In this document: positions 9,493 to 18,059 of the stretch, piece by piece | Layout: the number at the start of each line of letters is the position of its first letter | Position numbering within the stretch: the first letter of the stretch is position 1 | Notes under the pieces: generated by a model | The model's database searches: none | The model's input: only the letters and a program-made list of their open reading frames with translations | What the model was told of the DNA's origin: nothing | DNA from: an uncultured Bacteroidota bacterium | GTDB lineage: Bacteria > Bacteroidota > Bacteroidia > Chitinophagales > Chitinophagaceae | Assembly (NCBI GenBank): GCA_902826165.1 | Contig: CADEDV010000018.1 | Location: forward strand, 1 to 64,000 | Direction: 5' to 3' | Length of the DNA: 64,000 nucleotides | Program-made: the position numbers and the translations under genes

Positions 9493-10908
9493 ATGAATAA
9501 TATGAAACGTAACATAATTATTTTATCAATACTTTCTCTTTCTGTCGCTTCCTGCGATAAAAAGATAGAGTTATTCCCCTACCAAAGTGTAGCCGAGGAA
9601 ATCGCCCTTACCTCAGATGCCAACGTCAAAAAAGTACTGAACGGTGCTTATGATGGAATATCTGATGGTGATTTATATGGCGGAAACATACTTCTGTTTT
9701 CAGAATTATTAGCTGCTAATGACGAAATAAGGTGGGAAGGAACTTTTAACCAGCCCGACGAGATTTGGCAAAAAGCGATGATCACCACTAACAGTTTTGT
9801 AAGAGATACATGGCTTGATGCTTACGATGCTATTAACCGGGCAAACAATGTACTCAGTGCTATTAATATCGTAGCAACTGCTGATCAGAACAGGGTAAAA
9901 GGGGAAGCATTGTTTATCAGAGCTTGTATGTATTTTGAATTGGTCAAGCTATATGCAAAACCCTACAGTGCCGGTAGTGTAACCACAAATCTTGGTGTTC
10001 CTTTGATATTAACTCCCACAAGGGGAATTGATGAGTCATCAAAAGTCCCAAGAAGTACAGTCGAGCAAACATTCACACAAATATTGGCGGACTTTAATGA
10101 AGCTGAGAGCTTATTACCTGCTATAAATCCAGGACCGGTTCCTGCTAATATAGCCACTCAAAGTCGATTTGTTTATGCGACTAAGGCTGCTGCTGCAGCT
10201 ATGTTGTCAAGGGTTTATTTGCAAATGGAAAACTATCCTGCGGCAAGGGATGCTGCCGACAGGGCAATCTCTAGCGCCACAGCAAATGGAAGATCTCTTG
10301 CTTCATCTTATGCAGGGGCTTTTAATACACTAGCACCTGCTTTTCCGGTTCCTACTCCTTCTATCTCTACAGAATATATTTATTCTATGACAGTAAGTTC
10401 GCTCGATGGTGCTAACAATATGCATTTATACTGGTCTATACCTGCGTATGGAGGAAGAGATGGCGATGTATCAATACAGCCCAGCCATCTTGCTTTATAC
10501 GATCCTTCTGATGCAAGATTAGCTATGTTCTATACCGGTGCCGGTGATGTACGTAGTGGCAAATGGCAGCAGCAATACAGGGTTCTGCCAATCATCCGCC
10601 TGGCAGAAATGTATCTTACCCGTGCAGAAGCAAACTTCAGAGCCGGTACTGCAATTGGTGCTACACCTTTGGATGATTATAACCGCACCCATCAAAGAGC
10701 AGGGCTTACCGCAGCAGTTGCTGTAACGCTGGCCGATATACTTTTAGAAAGAAAGCTGGAATTGGCGCATGAAGGACATGCCATTGCTGATGTAAAAAGG
10801 TTGAAACTCAGTGTAGACGGGTTTGCATATAATGCTAACGAATTAGTATTCCCGATTCCTCAGCGTGAGGTTGATGCAGCCGGTCTGATCCAGAACCCTG
10901 GTTATTGA
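9493..10908 (+). CDS. RagB/SusD family nutrient-binding lipoprotein
   Basis: The surface lid partner of the SusC protein just upstream. It has a lipobox (SVASC, Cys about 21), then the SusD fold: TPR-like helices with WLDAYDAINRANNVLSAI (about 98-115), GEALFIRACMYFELVKLYAKPY (about 137-158), and the C-terminal RLAEMYLTRAEA and ERKLELAHEGH motifs (about 370-435). At 471 residues it is at the short end of the family, which suggests a small ligand-binding loop region. The 9-bp gap shows a two-gene operon, closed by the terminator at 10943-10970. Confidence 0.94.
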   Translation: MNNMKRNIIILSILSLSVASCDKKIELFPYQSVAEEIALTSDANVKKVLNGAYDGISDGDLYGGNILLFSELLAANDEIRWEGTFNQPDEIWQKAMITTNSFVRDTWLDAYDAINRANNVLSAINIVATADQNRVKGEALFIRACMYFELVKLYAKPYSAGSVTTNLGVPLILTPTRGIDESSKVPRSTVEQTFTQILADFNEAESLLPAINPGPVPANIATQSRFVYATKAAAAAMLSRVYLQMENYPAARDAADRAISSATANGRSLASSYAGAFNTLAPAFPVPTPSISTEYIYSMTVSSLDGANNMHLYWSIPAYGGRDGDVSIQPSHLALYDPSDARLAMFYTGAGDVRSGKWQQQYRVLPIIRLAEMYLTRAEANFRAGTAIGATPLDDYNRTHQRAGLTAAVAVTLADILLERKLELAHEGHAIADVKRLKLSVDGFAYNANELVFPIPQREVDAAGLIQNPGY

Positions 10909-10942
10909 TCGACACAGAAAAAACTATAACTATAGCAAAAAA

Positions 10943-10970
10943 ATCCCTCGTTTTAAACGAGGGATTTTTT
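10943..10970. terminator. Bidirectional terminator between SusD and RNase G genes
   Basis: A near-perfect inverted repeat (10943-10953 with 10955-10965; ATCCCTCGTTT/AAACGAGGGAT) flanked by an A-run on the left (10937-10943) and a T-run on the right (10965-10971). It can stop transcription in both directions. It touches the stop codon of the convergent RNase G gene at 10970. Confidence 0.85.
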
Positions 10971-12526
10971 TATAATTTGATCTCTTCACCGTGCTGATCA
11001 AAGAATTTATATTCTGTCAGGTGGCAATTGGTATCCTGTACCAGTTTTGTTTTCTGGCCAAATTTTTTGTTCCACTTCGCCATTTTGGTTGACCAGGGCC
11101 AGCCTTTGGTGAGGTAGGCATACATAATAGGATGCACCAGCAATGTCAGGCTTGCATTCTTATGAGTAATGAGATAGCTGAGATTTTTTTCAATCTCATC
11201 TTCCAGCAATAGTGTTGAAGATATCTTGCCGGTTCCATTACAGCTTGGGCAAAGTTCCTGGGTATTGATATTCATTTCCGGCTTCATCCGCTGCCGGGTG
11301 ATCTGCATCAACCCGAATTTGGAAATAGGAAGCACCGCATGCTTAGCCCGGTCGGGAGCCATGAACTCTTCCATCTTTTCCATCAGTTTCCTTTTGTTCT
11401 CAGGAAACTTCATATCAATAAAATCAATCACAATGATACCACCCAGGTCACGAAGACGTAATTGTCTTGCCACTTCTTCTGCCGCTTCGAGGTTTGTTTC
11501 CAGGGCATTTTGTTCCTGGTTATTGCTTACACTTTTGTAGCCGCTGTTGATATCAATTACATGCAGGGCTTCGGTATGCTCAATGATGAGGTAGGCGCCA
11601 CTATTGAGATTTACAGTTTTGCCAAAAGAAGATTTTACCTGCTTGGTAATGCCAAAAGAATCAAAAATGGGCGACCCATTCTGGTAAAATGACACGATAT
11701 CTGCCTTCTCCGGGGCAATTCGCTGGATATAATTCTTGGTATCGGTGAAGATATTTTTATCATTCACCACGATCTTGTTGAAATCTTCATTCAGCAAGTC
11801 ACGCAAAATACTGGTGGCTTTTGTTTGCTCACTCAATATCTTGGCAGGAGCCACAGCACCTTTCAGGTTGGTTTGAATGCTCTTCCACATCTCCACGAGG
11901 GCAGAAAGATCTTCATGCAGTTCGGCTGTATTCTTTCCTTCGGCAGCAGTACGGACGATCACTCCAAAATTCTTAGGTTTGATCGCCTCCACTATTTTCT
12001 GCAACCGCTTTCTTTCTTCTGAAGAATGAATTTTACGGGATACAGCAACGATATCATTGAAGGGAGTGACCACCACAAATCTTCCGGGTAGCGACAGCTC
12101 ACAACTAAGCCGGGGTCCTTTAGCGGCGATGGGCTCTTTTAATATCTGCACCAGGATATTTGGCTTACCGCCCAGCACTTCATTGATCTTGCCGGTCTTA
12201 ATGATCTCAGGTTCAATCGTGAATTTGCCAAAATCCAGGCCGCCTTGTTCACTTTTATCGTTCATACACATGGTAGTGAACTTCAGCAATGATTTGGCAT
12301 AGGGACTCAGGTCGGTATAATGAAGAAAGGCGTCCTTCTCAAATCCAACATCCACGAATGCGGCATTTAATCCCGGTATCAGTTTTTTTACTTTACCAAG
12401 ATAAAGGTCGCCTACGGCAAAACGGGCATCGCTTTTTTCGCTATGCAGTTCTACCAGCTTCTTATCTTCCAGCAGGGCAATTTCAACACCCTGGGGAGCG
12501 ACATTAATAATAAGTTCTTTGTTCAT
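10970..12526 (-). CDS. rng: Rne/Rng family ribonuclease (RNase G)
   Basis: An endoribonuclease for rRNA maturation and mRNA decay, 518 residues. The N-terminus MNKELIINVAPQGVEIALLED is standard. An S1 RNA-binding domain covers about residues 35-130 (GDLYLGKVKKLIPGLNAAFVDVG). The metal-binding catalytic site is visible as HVIDINSG (about 326) and IVIDFIDM (about 367). The CPSCNGTG zinc-link near residue 433 is needed for dimerisation. No long C-terminal degradosome scaffold is present, so RNase G rather than E. The ribosomal small protein lies upstream on the same strand. Confidence 0.95.
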   Translation of the reverse strand: MNKELIINVAPQGVEIALLEDKKLVELHSEKSDARFAVGDLYLGKVKKLIPGLNAAFVDVGFEKDAFLHYTDLSPYAKSLLKFTTMCMNDKSEQGGLDFGKFTIEPEIIKTGKINEVLGGKPNILVQILKEPIAAKGPRLSCELSLPGRFVVVTPFNDIVAVSRKIHSSEERKRLQKIVEAIKPKNFGVIVRTAAEGKNTAELHEDLSALVEMWKSIQTNLKGAVAPAKILSEQTKATSILRDLLNEDFNKIVVNDKNIFTDTKNYIQRIAPEKADIVSFYQNGSPIFDSFGITKQVKSSFGKTVNLNSGAYLIIEHTEALHVIDINSGYKSVSNNQEQNALETNLEAAEEVARQLRLRDLGGIIVIDFIDMKFPENKRKLMEKMEEFMAPDRAKHAVLPISKFGLMQITRQRMKPEMNINTQELCPSCNGTGKISSTLLLEDEIEKNLSYLITHKNASLTLLVHPIMYAYLTKGWPWSTKMAKWNKKFGQKTKLVQDTNCHLTEYKFFDQHGEEIKL

Positions 12527-12674
12527 TACAGCTTACATAAATGAAAACACCTTCGATGCTGTAAACACCGGCTTGCCAGGAACCGTACCGAATGCGGAAA
12601 TAACCTGTAGGAGAATTGTCTGAAGCAGATTGGTGGGGTGCAAACCTGTACGGCAAACAAACCGGTCAAACTGA

Positions 12675-12704
12675 ATATACGCCCCATTTAACCGGGGCGT
12701 ATAT
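12675..12704 (-). terminator. Hairpin downstream of the small ribosomal protein gene
   Basis: A perfect 11-bp stem (12675-12685 with 12694-12704; ATATACGCCCC/GGGGCGTATAT) with an 8-base loop, 17 bp after the stop of the minus-strand gene at 12721. There is no proper T-run after it on the minus strand, so it may be a weak terminator or a processing/stability hairpin ahead of rng. Confidence 0.5.
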
Positions 12705-12720
12705 ACGTTTCAGAAAAGAA

Positions 12721-12816
12721 TTATTTATTTCTCTTCTTATGACGGTTCTTTCTCAGTCTTTTTTTACGCTTATGCGTCGCAATTTTATGACGCTTCCTTT
12801 TTTTACCACAAGGCAT
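12721..12816 (-). CDS. AURKAIP1/COX24-domain small ribosomal protein (bS22/mS38-like)
   Basis: A 31-residue, extremely basic protein, MPCGKKRKRHKIATHKRKKR followed by LRKNRHKKRNK. I read it codon by codon from the ATG at 12814-12816 to TAA at 12721-12723. The KKRKRHKI-THKRKKRLRKNRHK pattern is the AURKAIP1/COX24 family, which in mitochondria is mS38 and in actinobacteria bS22, a protein that sits on the small ribosomal subunit near the decoding site. Bacteroidota genomes commonly carry this MPCGKK form. It is far below common length cut-offs and easily missed. It lies upstream of rng on the same strand, with a hairpin between. Confidence 0.88.
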   Translation of the reverse strand: MPCGKKRKRHKIATHKRKKRLRKNRHKKRNK

Positions 12817-12861
12817 ACTCAAATAATTTTTAATTCTTGTTTATAATAAGTTTCTCAACTT

Positions 12862-13758
12862 CTATTTCTTCAGCTCCTGAATTCTTTTCTCGATCTCTTT
12901 CCTGGCATCAGCACGGGTGATATATTTTAAACTCTCCCCATACCAGCTGATGGCTTTATCTTTTTTCCCGGTTCGTTCACAAACGTCAGCCAGCATCAAA
13001 ACGGTCTCTACATTGTCAGGCTGCAGGCGATGCACTGTTTCCAAACGGCTGATAGCTTTGTCATATTGCCCGGAATACAGGGAGCCTTTGGCTAATGTCA
13101 TCTGGGCATATATATTGGTACTGTCCTTATCTGTTACTTCTTTGATTTTTGCAATACCGACCATTGGGGCGGCAGCTATATTTCCAAAGAGATAACAGGC
13201 ACCCAGACCAACTTTGGCCGAATCGTTATCAGGATTGATCTTCAAAGACCTTTCAAACAAATCTTTGGCCTGCAATGCTTTCCACTTCACCAATTCGGGA
13301 TCACGGTCCATTTGCAGGTTATCCAAAAATAAGTGGGCAGCAAAGGTGAGGGTTTTTTCCGAATTTTCCAATCTGGCTGCTTCGGCTTCATACCAGGCAT
13401 AAGGCTCAAAAATCCGGGCTGAATCACCCCAAAAATGAGATAATTGGTGAAATACCCTTAGTTGCTGGTCTTTTACATCACCCCGTGAGATAGAATTTTC
13501 CAATGTATTGAGCCGTACAACCTGCTCGGTATTCAGCTGTTTCTTGGCCATTAAAAGGATGGTATCAATAGTAATGCTGCTTTTGGCAGGACCATGATCA
13601 TGTCCGTCATCTTCACTATGCGCCTGGTTTTCAATTGCAGCTACCGGCTTTTTGGGAGGTATCGTAGGCCCGAACCTATAAATAGCTGCTACAATTACAA
13701 CAGCTACGGCAACAGTAATCCATTGAGGTTTTTTCACAATAAAAATTTCAGTGGGCAA
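12862..13758 (-). CDS. Tetratricopeptide repeat protein with N-terminal membrane anchor
   Basis: A 298-residue protein with a transmembrane segment at about residues 14-28 (WITVAVAVVIVAAIYRF), a histidine- and acid-rich linker (SEDDGHDHGP, about 47-56), then TPR repeats from about 120 to 290 (for example NPDNDSAKVGLGACYLFGN and YDKAISRLETVHRLQPDN). TPRs bind other proteins; no enzyme domain is seen. The His/Asp linker could bind metal, but that is speculation. It lies 45 bp upstream of the small ribosomal protein and 66 bp downstream of the HU gene, all on the minus strand. Confidence 0.8.
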   Translation of the reverse strand: MPTEIFIVKKPQWITVAVAVVIVAAIYRFGPTIPPKKPVAAIENQAHSEDDGHDHGPAKSSITIDTILLMAKKQLNTEQVVRLNTLENSISRGDVKDQQLRVFHQLSHFWGDSARIFEPYAWYEAEAARLENSEKTLTFAAHLFLDNLQMDRDPELVKWKALQAKDLFERSLKINPDNDSAKVGLGACYLFGNIAAAPMVGIAKIKEVTDKDSTNIYAQMTLAKGSLYSGQYDKAISRLETVHRLQPDNVETVLMLADVCERTGKKDKAISWYGESLKYITRADARKEIEKRIQELKK

Positions 13759-13824
13759 AGTTACCTCAAACCCCTGAACAAGCTTCAGTAATTAAGGGAG
13801 AATGTTTGAAAGGCGGGTGATATC

Positions 13825-14145
13825 TTATTCTGCATCATCACCAGGGCCGGGATCTGGTTTAGGTTCTTTTAACTTCTTGACTTCGGCAACAAATTCTTTA
13901 GCTGGCTTGAACGCAGGAATATAATGCTCAGGAATATGTACTGCAATATTCTTTTTGATATTACGGCCGATCTTGGCTGCTCTTTTCTTGGTAATAAAGC
14001 TGCCAAATCCGCGAATATAGATATTCTCACCCCCGGCCAGGGTGTCTTTTACTTCTTTAAACATGGTTTCAAGGGTTACCAGGACATCAACCTTTGGTAT
14101 CCCTGTTTTTTCTGAAATCTGATTAACGAGATCGGCTTTTCTCAT
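13825..14145 (-). CDS. HU/IHF family DNA-binding protein
   Basis: A histone-like nucleoid protein of 106 residues that bends DNA as a dimer. The N-terminus MRKADLVNQISEKTG and the signature GFGSFITKKRAAKIGRN (about 46-62) are diagnostic, and HYIPAFKPAKEF (about 73-84) is the end of the DNA-binding arm region. It ends in an unusual proline/acid tail (KEPKPDPGPGDDAE) not found in compact HU. A TTG-N20-TAAATTGG promoter candidate lies just upstream. Confidence 0.93.
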   Translation of the reverse strand: MRKADLVNQISEKTGIPKVDVLVTLETMFKEVKDTLAGGENIYIRGFGSFITKKRAAKIGRNIKKNIAVHIPEHYIPAFKPAKEFVAEVKKLKEPKPDPGPGDDAE

Positions 14146-14174
14146 TGTTGCAGGTTTTTAATGGTTTTCGAATG

Positions 14175-14205
14175 CCAATTTATGATAAAATAATATGATT
14201 GTCAA
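14175..14205 (-). promoter_or_regulatory. Candidate promoter of the HU gene
   Basis: On the minus strand, TTG (complement of 14203-14205) is separated by 20 bases from TAAATTGG (complement of 14175-14182), one mismatch from the Bacteroidota -7 consensus TAnnTTTG. The -7 box ends 29 bp before the HU start at 14145. TTGACA followed after 17 bases by TAAATT also fits a classical sigma-70 reading. Confidence 0.45.
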
Positions 14206-14287
14206 CAGGATAGGCAGTTTTTTTTAAAACAAAAGCCACAGGAATTTGAAAAATGAAGGATATTTAAAGCTTAAATAGCCAGGACTA

Positions 14288-15385
14288 TTGAAAACAACCG
14301 ATAAAATTGAACTGAAAAAAGGGTTTCCTGCCCTGCTGCTGAAGTGGAATAGGGAGCAAAATGACCGGCAAATGCCCTGGAAAGGCGAAAAAGACCCCTA
14401 CAAGATATGGTTGAGCGAGATAATACTGCAGCAAACCCGGGTGGAACAGGGGCTAAGCTATTATAATAACTTCATAAAAACCTTCCCGGATATTCAGCAA
14501 CTGGCAAAGGCAAAGGACGAAAAAATCTTTAAGCTGTGGGAAGGCCTGGGTTATTATACCCGTTGCCGCAACCTGATCGCTTCAGCCCGGTCTATTGCTA
14601 AAGAAAAGAAAGGGAAATTTCCGGGTAGCTATGAAGAAATAAAAGCATTAAAAGGTGTGGGACCCTATACGGCTGCTGCTATCAGCTCCTTTGCTTTTAA
14701 TCTTCCTCATGCTGTTGTTGATGGCAATGTATTCAGGGTGCTTGCCCGTGTATTCGGCATTGATAAACCAACGGATACTACAGAAGGGAAAAAATATTTC
14801 ACCCAACTGGCAGAAGAGCTGCTTGATAAGAAACGACCCGGTCTCTATAACCAGGCCATTATGGATTTTGGAGCGGTGGTTTGTAAACCCGTTTCTCCTC
14901 TTTGTGCAACCTGTTGTTTCAAAAAACACTGTATCGCTTTTCAGCGTGACCGTATTAATGAATTACCTGTTAAAGAGAAAAAAATAAAGATCCGCAAACG
15001 CTGGTTCTATTACCTGGTACTGGAACATAAAAATGAGATTACTATCCGGCAACGGACAGAAAGAGATATCTGGCAAGACCTGTATGAATTTCCGCTGATC
15101 GAATCTGCTGTTGAACTGGATAAGAAAACCCTGTTGCAGCAAATTGAAAAAAGAAAATTGTTCAATAATAAAGAAGCAGAATTGATTTCGATTTCTACAT
15201 TGTTTAAACAACAGTTATCTCATCAGCTGATAGCCGGCCAATTCATAAAATTCAAAGTAAAGAGAAAGTTTCCCGGGACCGGGTCCTGGCAATGGATAGC
15301 AAAGGATAAGATCGGGAAGTATGCGTTTCCCCGGTTCATTAACCAATACCTTAAAGAAAAGACCGGGCGGCAAAGTTTATTCTGA
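14288..15385 (+). CDS. mutY: A/G-specific adenine glycosylase MutY
   Basis: Removes adenine mispaired with 8-oxoguanine. Visible in 365 residues: SEIILQQTRV (about 43-52) with the catalytic Glu, helix-hairpin-helix LKGVGPYTAAAI (about 120-131), catalytic Asp in VVDGNVFRVLAR (about 144-151), and the 4Fe-4S loop C-x6-C-x2-C-x5-C (CKPVSPLCATCCFKKHC, about 198-214). A C-terminal NUDIX-like domain follows (about 230-350). The start is TTG at 14288; no ATG stands before the conserved core. It heads the mutY-ssb-gldE-gldD order common in Bacteroidota. Confidence 0.95.
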   Translation: MKTTDKIELKKGFPALLLKWNREQNDRQMPWKGEKDPYKIWLSEIILQQTRVEQGLSYYNNFIKTFPDIQQLAKAKDEKIFKLWEGLGYYTRCRNLIASARSIAKEKKGKFPGSYEEIKALKGVGPYTAAAISSFAFNLPHAVVDGNVFRVLARVFGIDKPTDTTEGKKYFTQLAEELLDKKRPGLYNQAIMDFGAVVCKPVSPLCATCCFKKHCIAFQRDRINELPVKEKKIKIRKRWFYYLVLEHKNEITIRQRTERDIWQDLYEFPLIESAVELDKKTLLQQIEKRKLFNNKEAELISISTLFKQQLSHQLIAGQFIKFKVKRKFPGTGSWQWIAKDKIGKYAFPRFINQYLKEKTGRQSLF

Positions 15386-15416
15386 TGTTAAATCAGCAAC
15401 CTGATACATTTTTTTG

Positions 15417-15447
15417 TTGGTAGCCCCTGAAAAAGAAATTAACTTTA
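15417..15447 (+). promoter_or_regulatory. Candidate promoter of ssb
   Basis: TTG at 15417-15419 (inside TTTTTGTTGG), 20-base spacer, then TAACTTTA at 15440-15447, one mismatch from TAnnTTTG. The predicted transcript start is about 15455, giving a leader of roughly 40 nt before the ATG at 15497. Confidence 0.45.
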
Positions 15448-15496
15448 AAGAGCATTGTTAGCCGCAGACGATTTCTTAACCTAAAGGAATAAATCT

Positions 15497-15928
15497 ATGA
15501 GAGGCGTAAACCGAGTAATGCTTATTGGCAACCTGGGAAAAGATCCCGATGTACAGTTCCTGGAAGGGAATATTGCCGTTGCTAAATTTCCACTGGCCAC
15601 TACCGAAACGTTTAAAGACCGTTCCGGTAAACTGGTCTCCCAAACAGAATGGCACACAGTTGTACTGTGGCGGGGCCTGGCCGAACTGGCACAGAAATAC
15701 CTTCACAAAAGCAGCCTTGTTTACATTGAAGGCCGGCTGAGAACCCGTAGTTGGGAAGATAAAGATGGTAACCGCAAATTTGCTACGGAAGTAGTAGGAG
15801 ATAATCTTATTATGCTGGATAAAAGAGCAGATGGAACCGGGGGAACCGGTCATGGAGATTCGGGTATGGAAGGAATGGGCGGGTCTGATATGCCCATGGG
15901 AGATCCTTCGGAAAGTCTGCCATTCTGA
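15497..15928 (+). CDS. ssb: Single-stranded DNA-binding protein
   Basis: Binds single-stranded DNA in replication and repair. The OB fold covers about residues 1-110: MRGVNRVMLIGNLGKDP, SQTEWHTVVLWRGLAELAQKYLHKS and YIEGRLRTRSWEDKDGNRKF are standard. A flexible Gly-rich linker (GGTGHGDSGMEGMGG) follows, and the end ESLPF is the acidic-tail analogue that recruits partners. 143 residues is usual for the phylum. It lies 111 bp after mutY with its own promoter candidate. Confidence 0.96.
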   Translation: MRGVNRVMLIGNLGKDPDVQFLEGNIAVAKFPLATTETFKDRSGKLVSQTEWHTVVLWRGLAELAQKYLHKSSLVYIEGRLRTRSWEDKDGNRKFATEVVGDNLIMLDKRADGTGGTGHGDSGMEGMGGSDMPMGDPSESLPF

Positions 15929-15948
15929 AATAGAAAACTATAAAAGCA

Positions 15949-15956
15949 TATTTTTG
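15949..15956 (+). promoter_or_regulatory. -7 box candidate upstream of gldE
   Basis: TATTTTTG, a perfect match to TAnnTTTG, 69 bp before the gldE start at 16026. No good -33 element lies at the expected distance, so the call rests on the -7 box alone. Confidence 0.35.
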
Positions 15957-15970
15957 CGCAAGCAATCAGC

Positions 15971-15994
15971 AGGCAGGCCTTCCGACCTGCCTTT
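15971..15994 (+). terminator. Hairpin between ssb and gldE
   Basis: A 7-bp stem (15971-15977 with 15986-15992, AGGCAGG/CCTGCCT), 8-base loop and only three Ts. It may weakly terminate ssb, or be a hairpin in the gldE leader if the -7 box at 15949 is used. Confidence 0.4.
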
Positions 15995-16025
15995 ATGATT
16001 CATTCTCTAACCAAAATACCTGGCA

Positions 16026-17369
16026 TTGGACAGTCATACAGACATCCATTTATTGAACGACCTGTTTTCTTTTACACTTTTAGCGGCTAACCCGCAGGGT
16101 AATATCATTCTTATCATTTTATTGTTGGTGCTGGTCACTCTTGCATTTGTGATCTCGGGCTCAGAAGTAGCTTTATTTTCCCTGGGCAGCAAGGATATCA
16201 ATATGCTGAAAACAAAACAGCACACTGCTGCCAAAAAAATTACCGAGCTGCTGGAAGAACCTAAAGAAGTATATGCATCATTACTGATAGCCGGCACTTT
16301 TATTAATATCTGCATCATTGTTCTTTCTAATTACCTGGCTGACCAGTTTATCAATTTTGATAAAATTCCCCAGTGGCTGGAAATTCTCAGCAAGGCATTA
16401 GTGATCGCATTTATACTGGTATTCTTTGGAAGGCTGATGCCCAAAGTAGCTGCTACACAAAATAATCTCCGGTTTGCCTATGGCACTTCGTTTATTATTG
16501 AAGCCCTGCACCTGATGCTGCGCCGGATCAGCCGCTGGATCGTTTCATTAGCCGATGGAATTGGCAGAAGACTCGGTGCTAACCGGTCGGAAGCTATCAG
16601 TATCCAGGAATTAGATGAGGCCATTGATATTAAGACTGATGAAGAAGCATCGCCAGCCGAAAAAAACATCATGAAAGGGATCGTAAAGTTTGGAAATATC
16701 TCGGTGAAACAGATCATGCGAAGCCGGCTGGATGTAAGTGGTATTGATTATAAAAGTTCTTTTAAGGATTTGGTAAAAAAAGCAGAAGAGCTTCATTATT
16801 CAAGGTTACCGGTATATAAAGAAAGCCTGGATGAAATAGCTGGTATTATCAATACCAAAGACCTGTTACCATTCTTAAACGAAGCCGAAAACTTCGACTG
16901 GCACCCGCTAATGCGCCAGCCCTTCTTTGTTCCGGAAGCAAAACTGATCGAAGACCTGTTGAAGGATTTTCAGCATAAGCATATTCATTTTGCTGTGGTG
17001 GTGGATGAGTTTGGCGGTACCAGTGGCATAGTAACCATGGAGGATGTACTGGAGGAAGTGATCGGTGAGATCAAGGATGAATTTGACGAGGAGGAAAGCG
17101 GCAACCGGAAACTGGATGATAATAACTATCTGTTTGAAGGAAAGACCATGGTCAATGATATGTGTAAACTGATGAAACTACCTATGGACACGTTTGACCA
17201 GGTGAGAGGCGAAAGTGAATCAGTTGGCGGATTGGTATTAGAGTTAACAGGGGAGTTTCCTGCTGCCAATACAGTTGTAAGTGCAGGCGACTTTGATTTT
17301 ACGGTACTGGAAACGGACAACAACCGTATCCGCCTGGTAAAAGTGACCATTAATCCTAAAGAAAAATGA
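16026..17369 (+). CDS. gldE: Gliding motility-associated protein GldE (DUF21/CBS/CorC_HlyC)
   Basis: An inner membrane protein of 447 residues tied to gliding motility and type IX secretion in Bacteroidota; by family it resembles CorC/HlyC-type magnesium exporters. Order: DUF21 membrane domain (about 20-200, with four hydrophobic segments such as IILIILLLVLVTLAFVISG), two CBS domains (about 215-340; KQIMRSRLDVSGID and FGGTSGIVTMEDVLEEVIGEI), and a C-terminal CorC_HlyC domain (about 360-445). The start is TTG at 16026. gldD follows directly, the known pairing, and overexpressed GldE can partly replace GldD in some Flavobacterium mutants. Confidence 0.92.
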   Translation: MDSHTDIHLLNDLFSFTLLAANPQGNIILIILLLVLVTLAFVISGSEVALFSLGSKDINMLKTKQHTAAKKITELLEEPKEVYASLLIAGTFINICIIVLSNYLADQFINFDKIPQWLEILSKALVIAFILVFFGRLMPKVAATQNNLRFAYGTSFIIEALHLMLRRISRWIVSLADGIGRRLGANRSEAISIQELDEAIDIKTDEEASPAEKNIMKGIVKFGNISVKQIMRSRLDVSGIDYKSSFKDLVKKAEELHYSRLPVYKESLDEIAGIINTKDLLPFLNEAENFDWHPLMRQPFFVPEAKLIEDLLKDFQHKHIHFAVVVDEFGGTSGIVTMEDVLEEVIGEIKDEFDEEESGNRKLDDNNYLFEGKTMVNDMCKLMKLPMDTFDQVRGESESVGGLVLELTGEFPAANTVVSAGDFDFTVLETDNNRIRLVKVTINPKEK

Positions 17370-17383
17370 CGGGAATCTTAACA

Positions 17384-17983
17384 ATGAAAAAGAAGTTTTT
17401 TATTATAGCTGTATTCACGGCTGCCTGTTCTTTTTTGATAACAGCCTGCAACAGCAATTATACCTATAAGAAGAAAGGTTATTTCAAAATTGATTTCCCG
17501 GAAAAAAAATACCAGCTGTTTGACAAACCTGGCTATCCCTATTCGTTTGAATATCCCGTCTATGCTACAGTGATCAAAGACTCCAGTTTCTTTGGGGATG
17601 CTACCGAAAACCCCTGGTGGATCAATATTGATGTGCCGCAGTTGGGTGGCAGGATATATATTAGTTACAAGGAAGTGGCAAAAAGTAATTTTGATTCCCT
17701 CGTTAATGATGCTTTTAAAATGGCCTACCGGAAGCATACAGATATTTCAACAGGCATTAATGACAGCCTCGTACAAACAGCCAATGGTGTGGAAGGTATT
17801 TATTTTTCTTTAGCCGGTAATACAGCTACAGCCAACCAGTTTTTTCTAACCGACTCCATCAATCACTTTCTGAGAGGGGCTTTATATTTTGATGCAGCAC
17901 CGAATGAGGACTCATTGGGTATTGTGAATGATTTTCTTAAAAAGGACCTTTTGCACCTGGTTAATACATTGAAGTGGAAATAG
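17384..17983 (+). CDS. gldD: Gliding motility lipoprotein GldD
   Basis: A lipoprotein needed for gliding and type IX secretion in Flavobacterium. I start at ATG 17384 (MKKKFFIIAVFTAACSFLITAC), which puts the lipobox Cys at residue 22; an in-frame ATG at 17366 overlaps the gldE stop and would add six residues. GYFKIDFPEKKYQLFD followed by PYSFEYPVYA is typical of GldD, as is NPWWINIDVPQLGGRIYISY. About 199 residues is the family length. It is co-transcribed with gldE. Confidence 0.93.
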   Translation: MKKKFFIIAVFTAACSFLITACNSNYTYKKKGYFKIDFPEKKYQLFDKPGYPYSFEYPVYATVIKDSSFFGDATENPWWINIDVPQLGGRIYISYKEVAKSNFDSLVNDAFKMAYRKHTDISTGINDSLVQTANGVEGIYFSLAGNTATANQFFLTDSINHFLRGALYFDAAPNEDSLGIVNDFLKKDLLHLVNTLKWK

Positions 17984-18059
17984 GAAATATTCTCTTTTAT
18001 TCAAACAGGATTTCAGGAAAGCAATTTTCTTTGCTAATTTGAGACATAACCTGAACTCA

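Noticed and set aside
6433-10908. Full polysaccharide utilization locus
   Set aside because: Only SusC and SusD are present; no enzyme or regulator is next to them.
12616-12846. 76-residue plus-strand frame over the small ribosomal gene
   Set aside because: The minus strand carries the conserved AURKAIP1/COX24-type protein, and the plus frame is its antisense.
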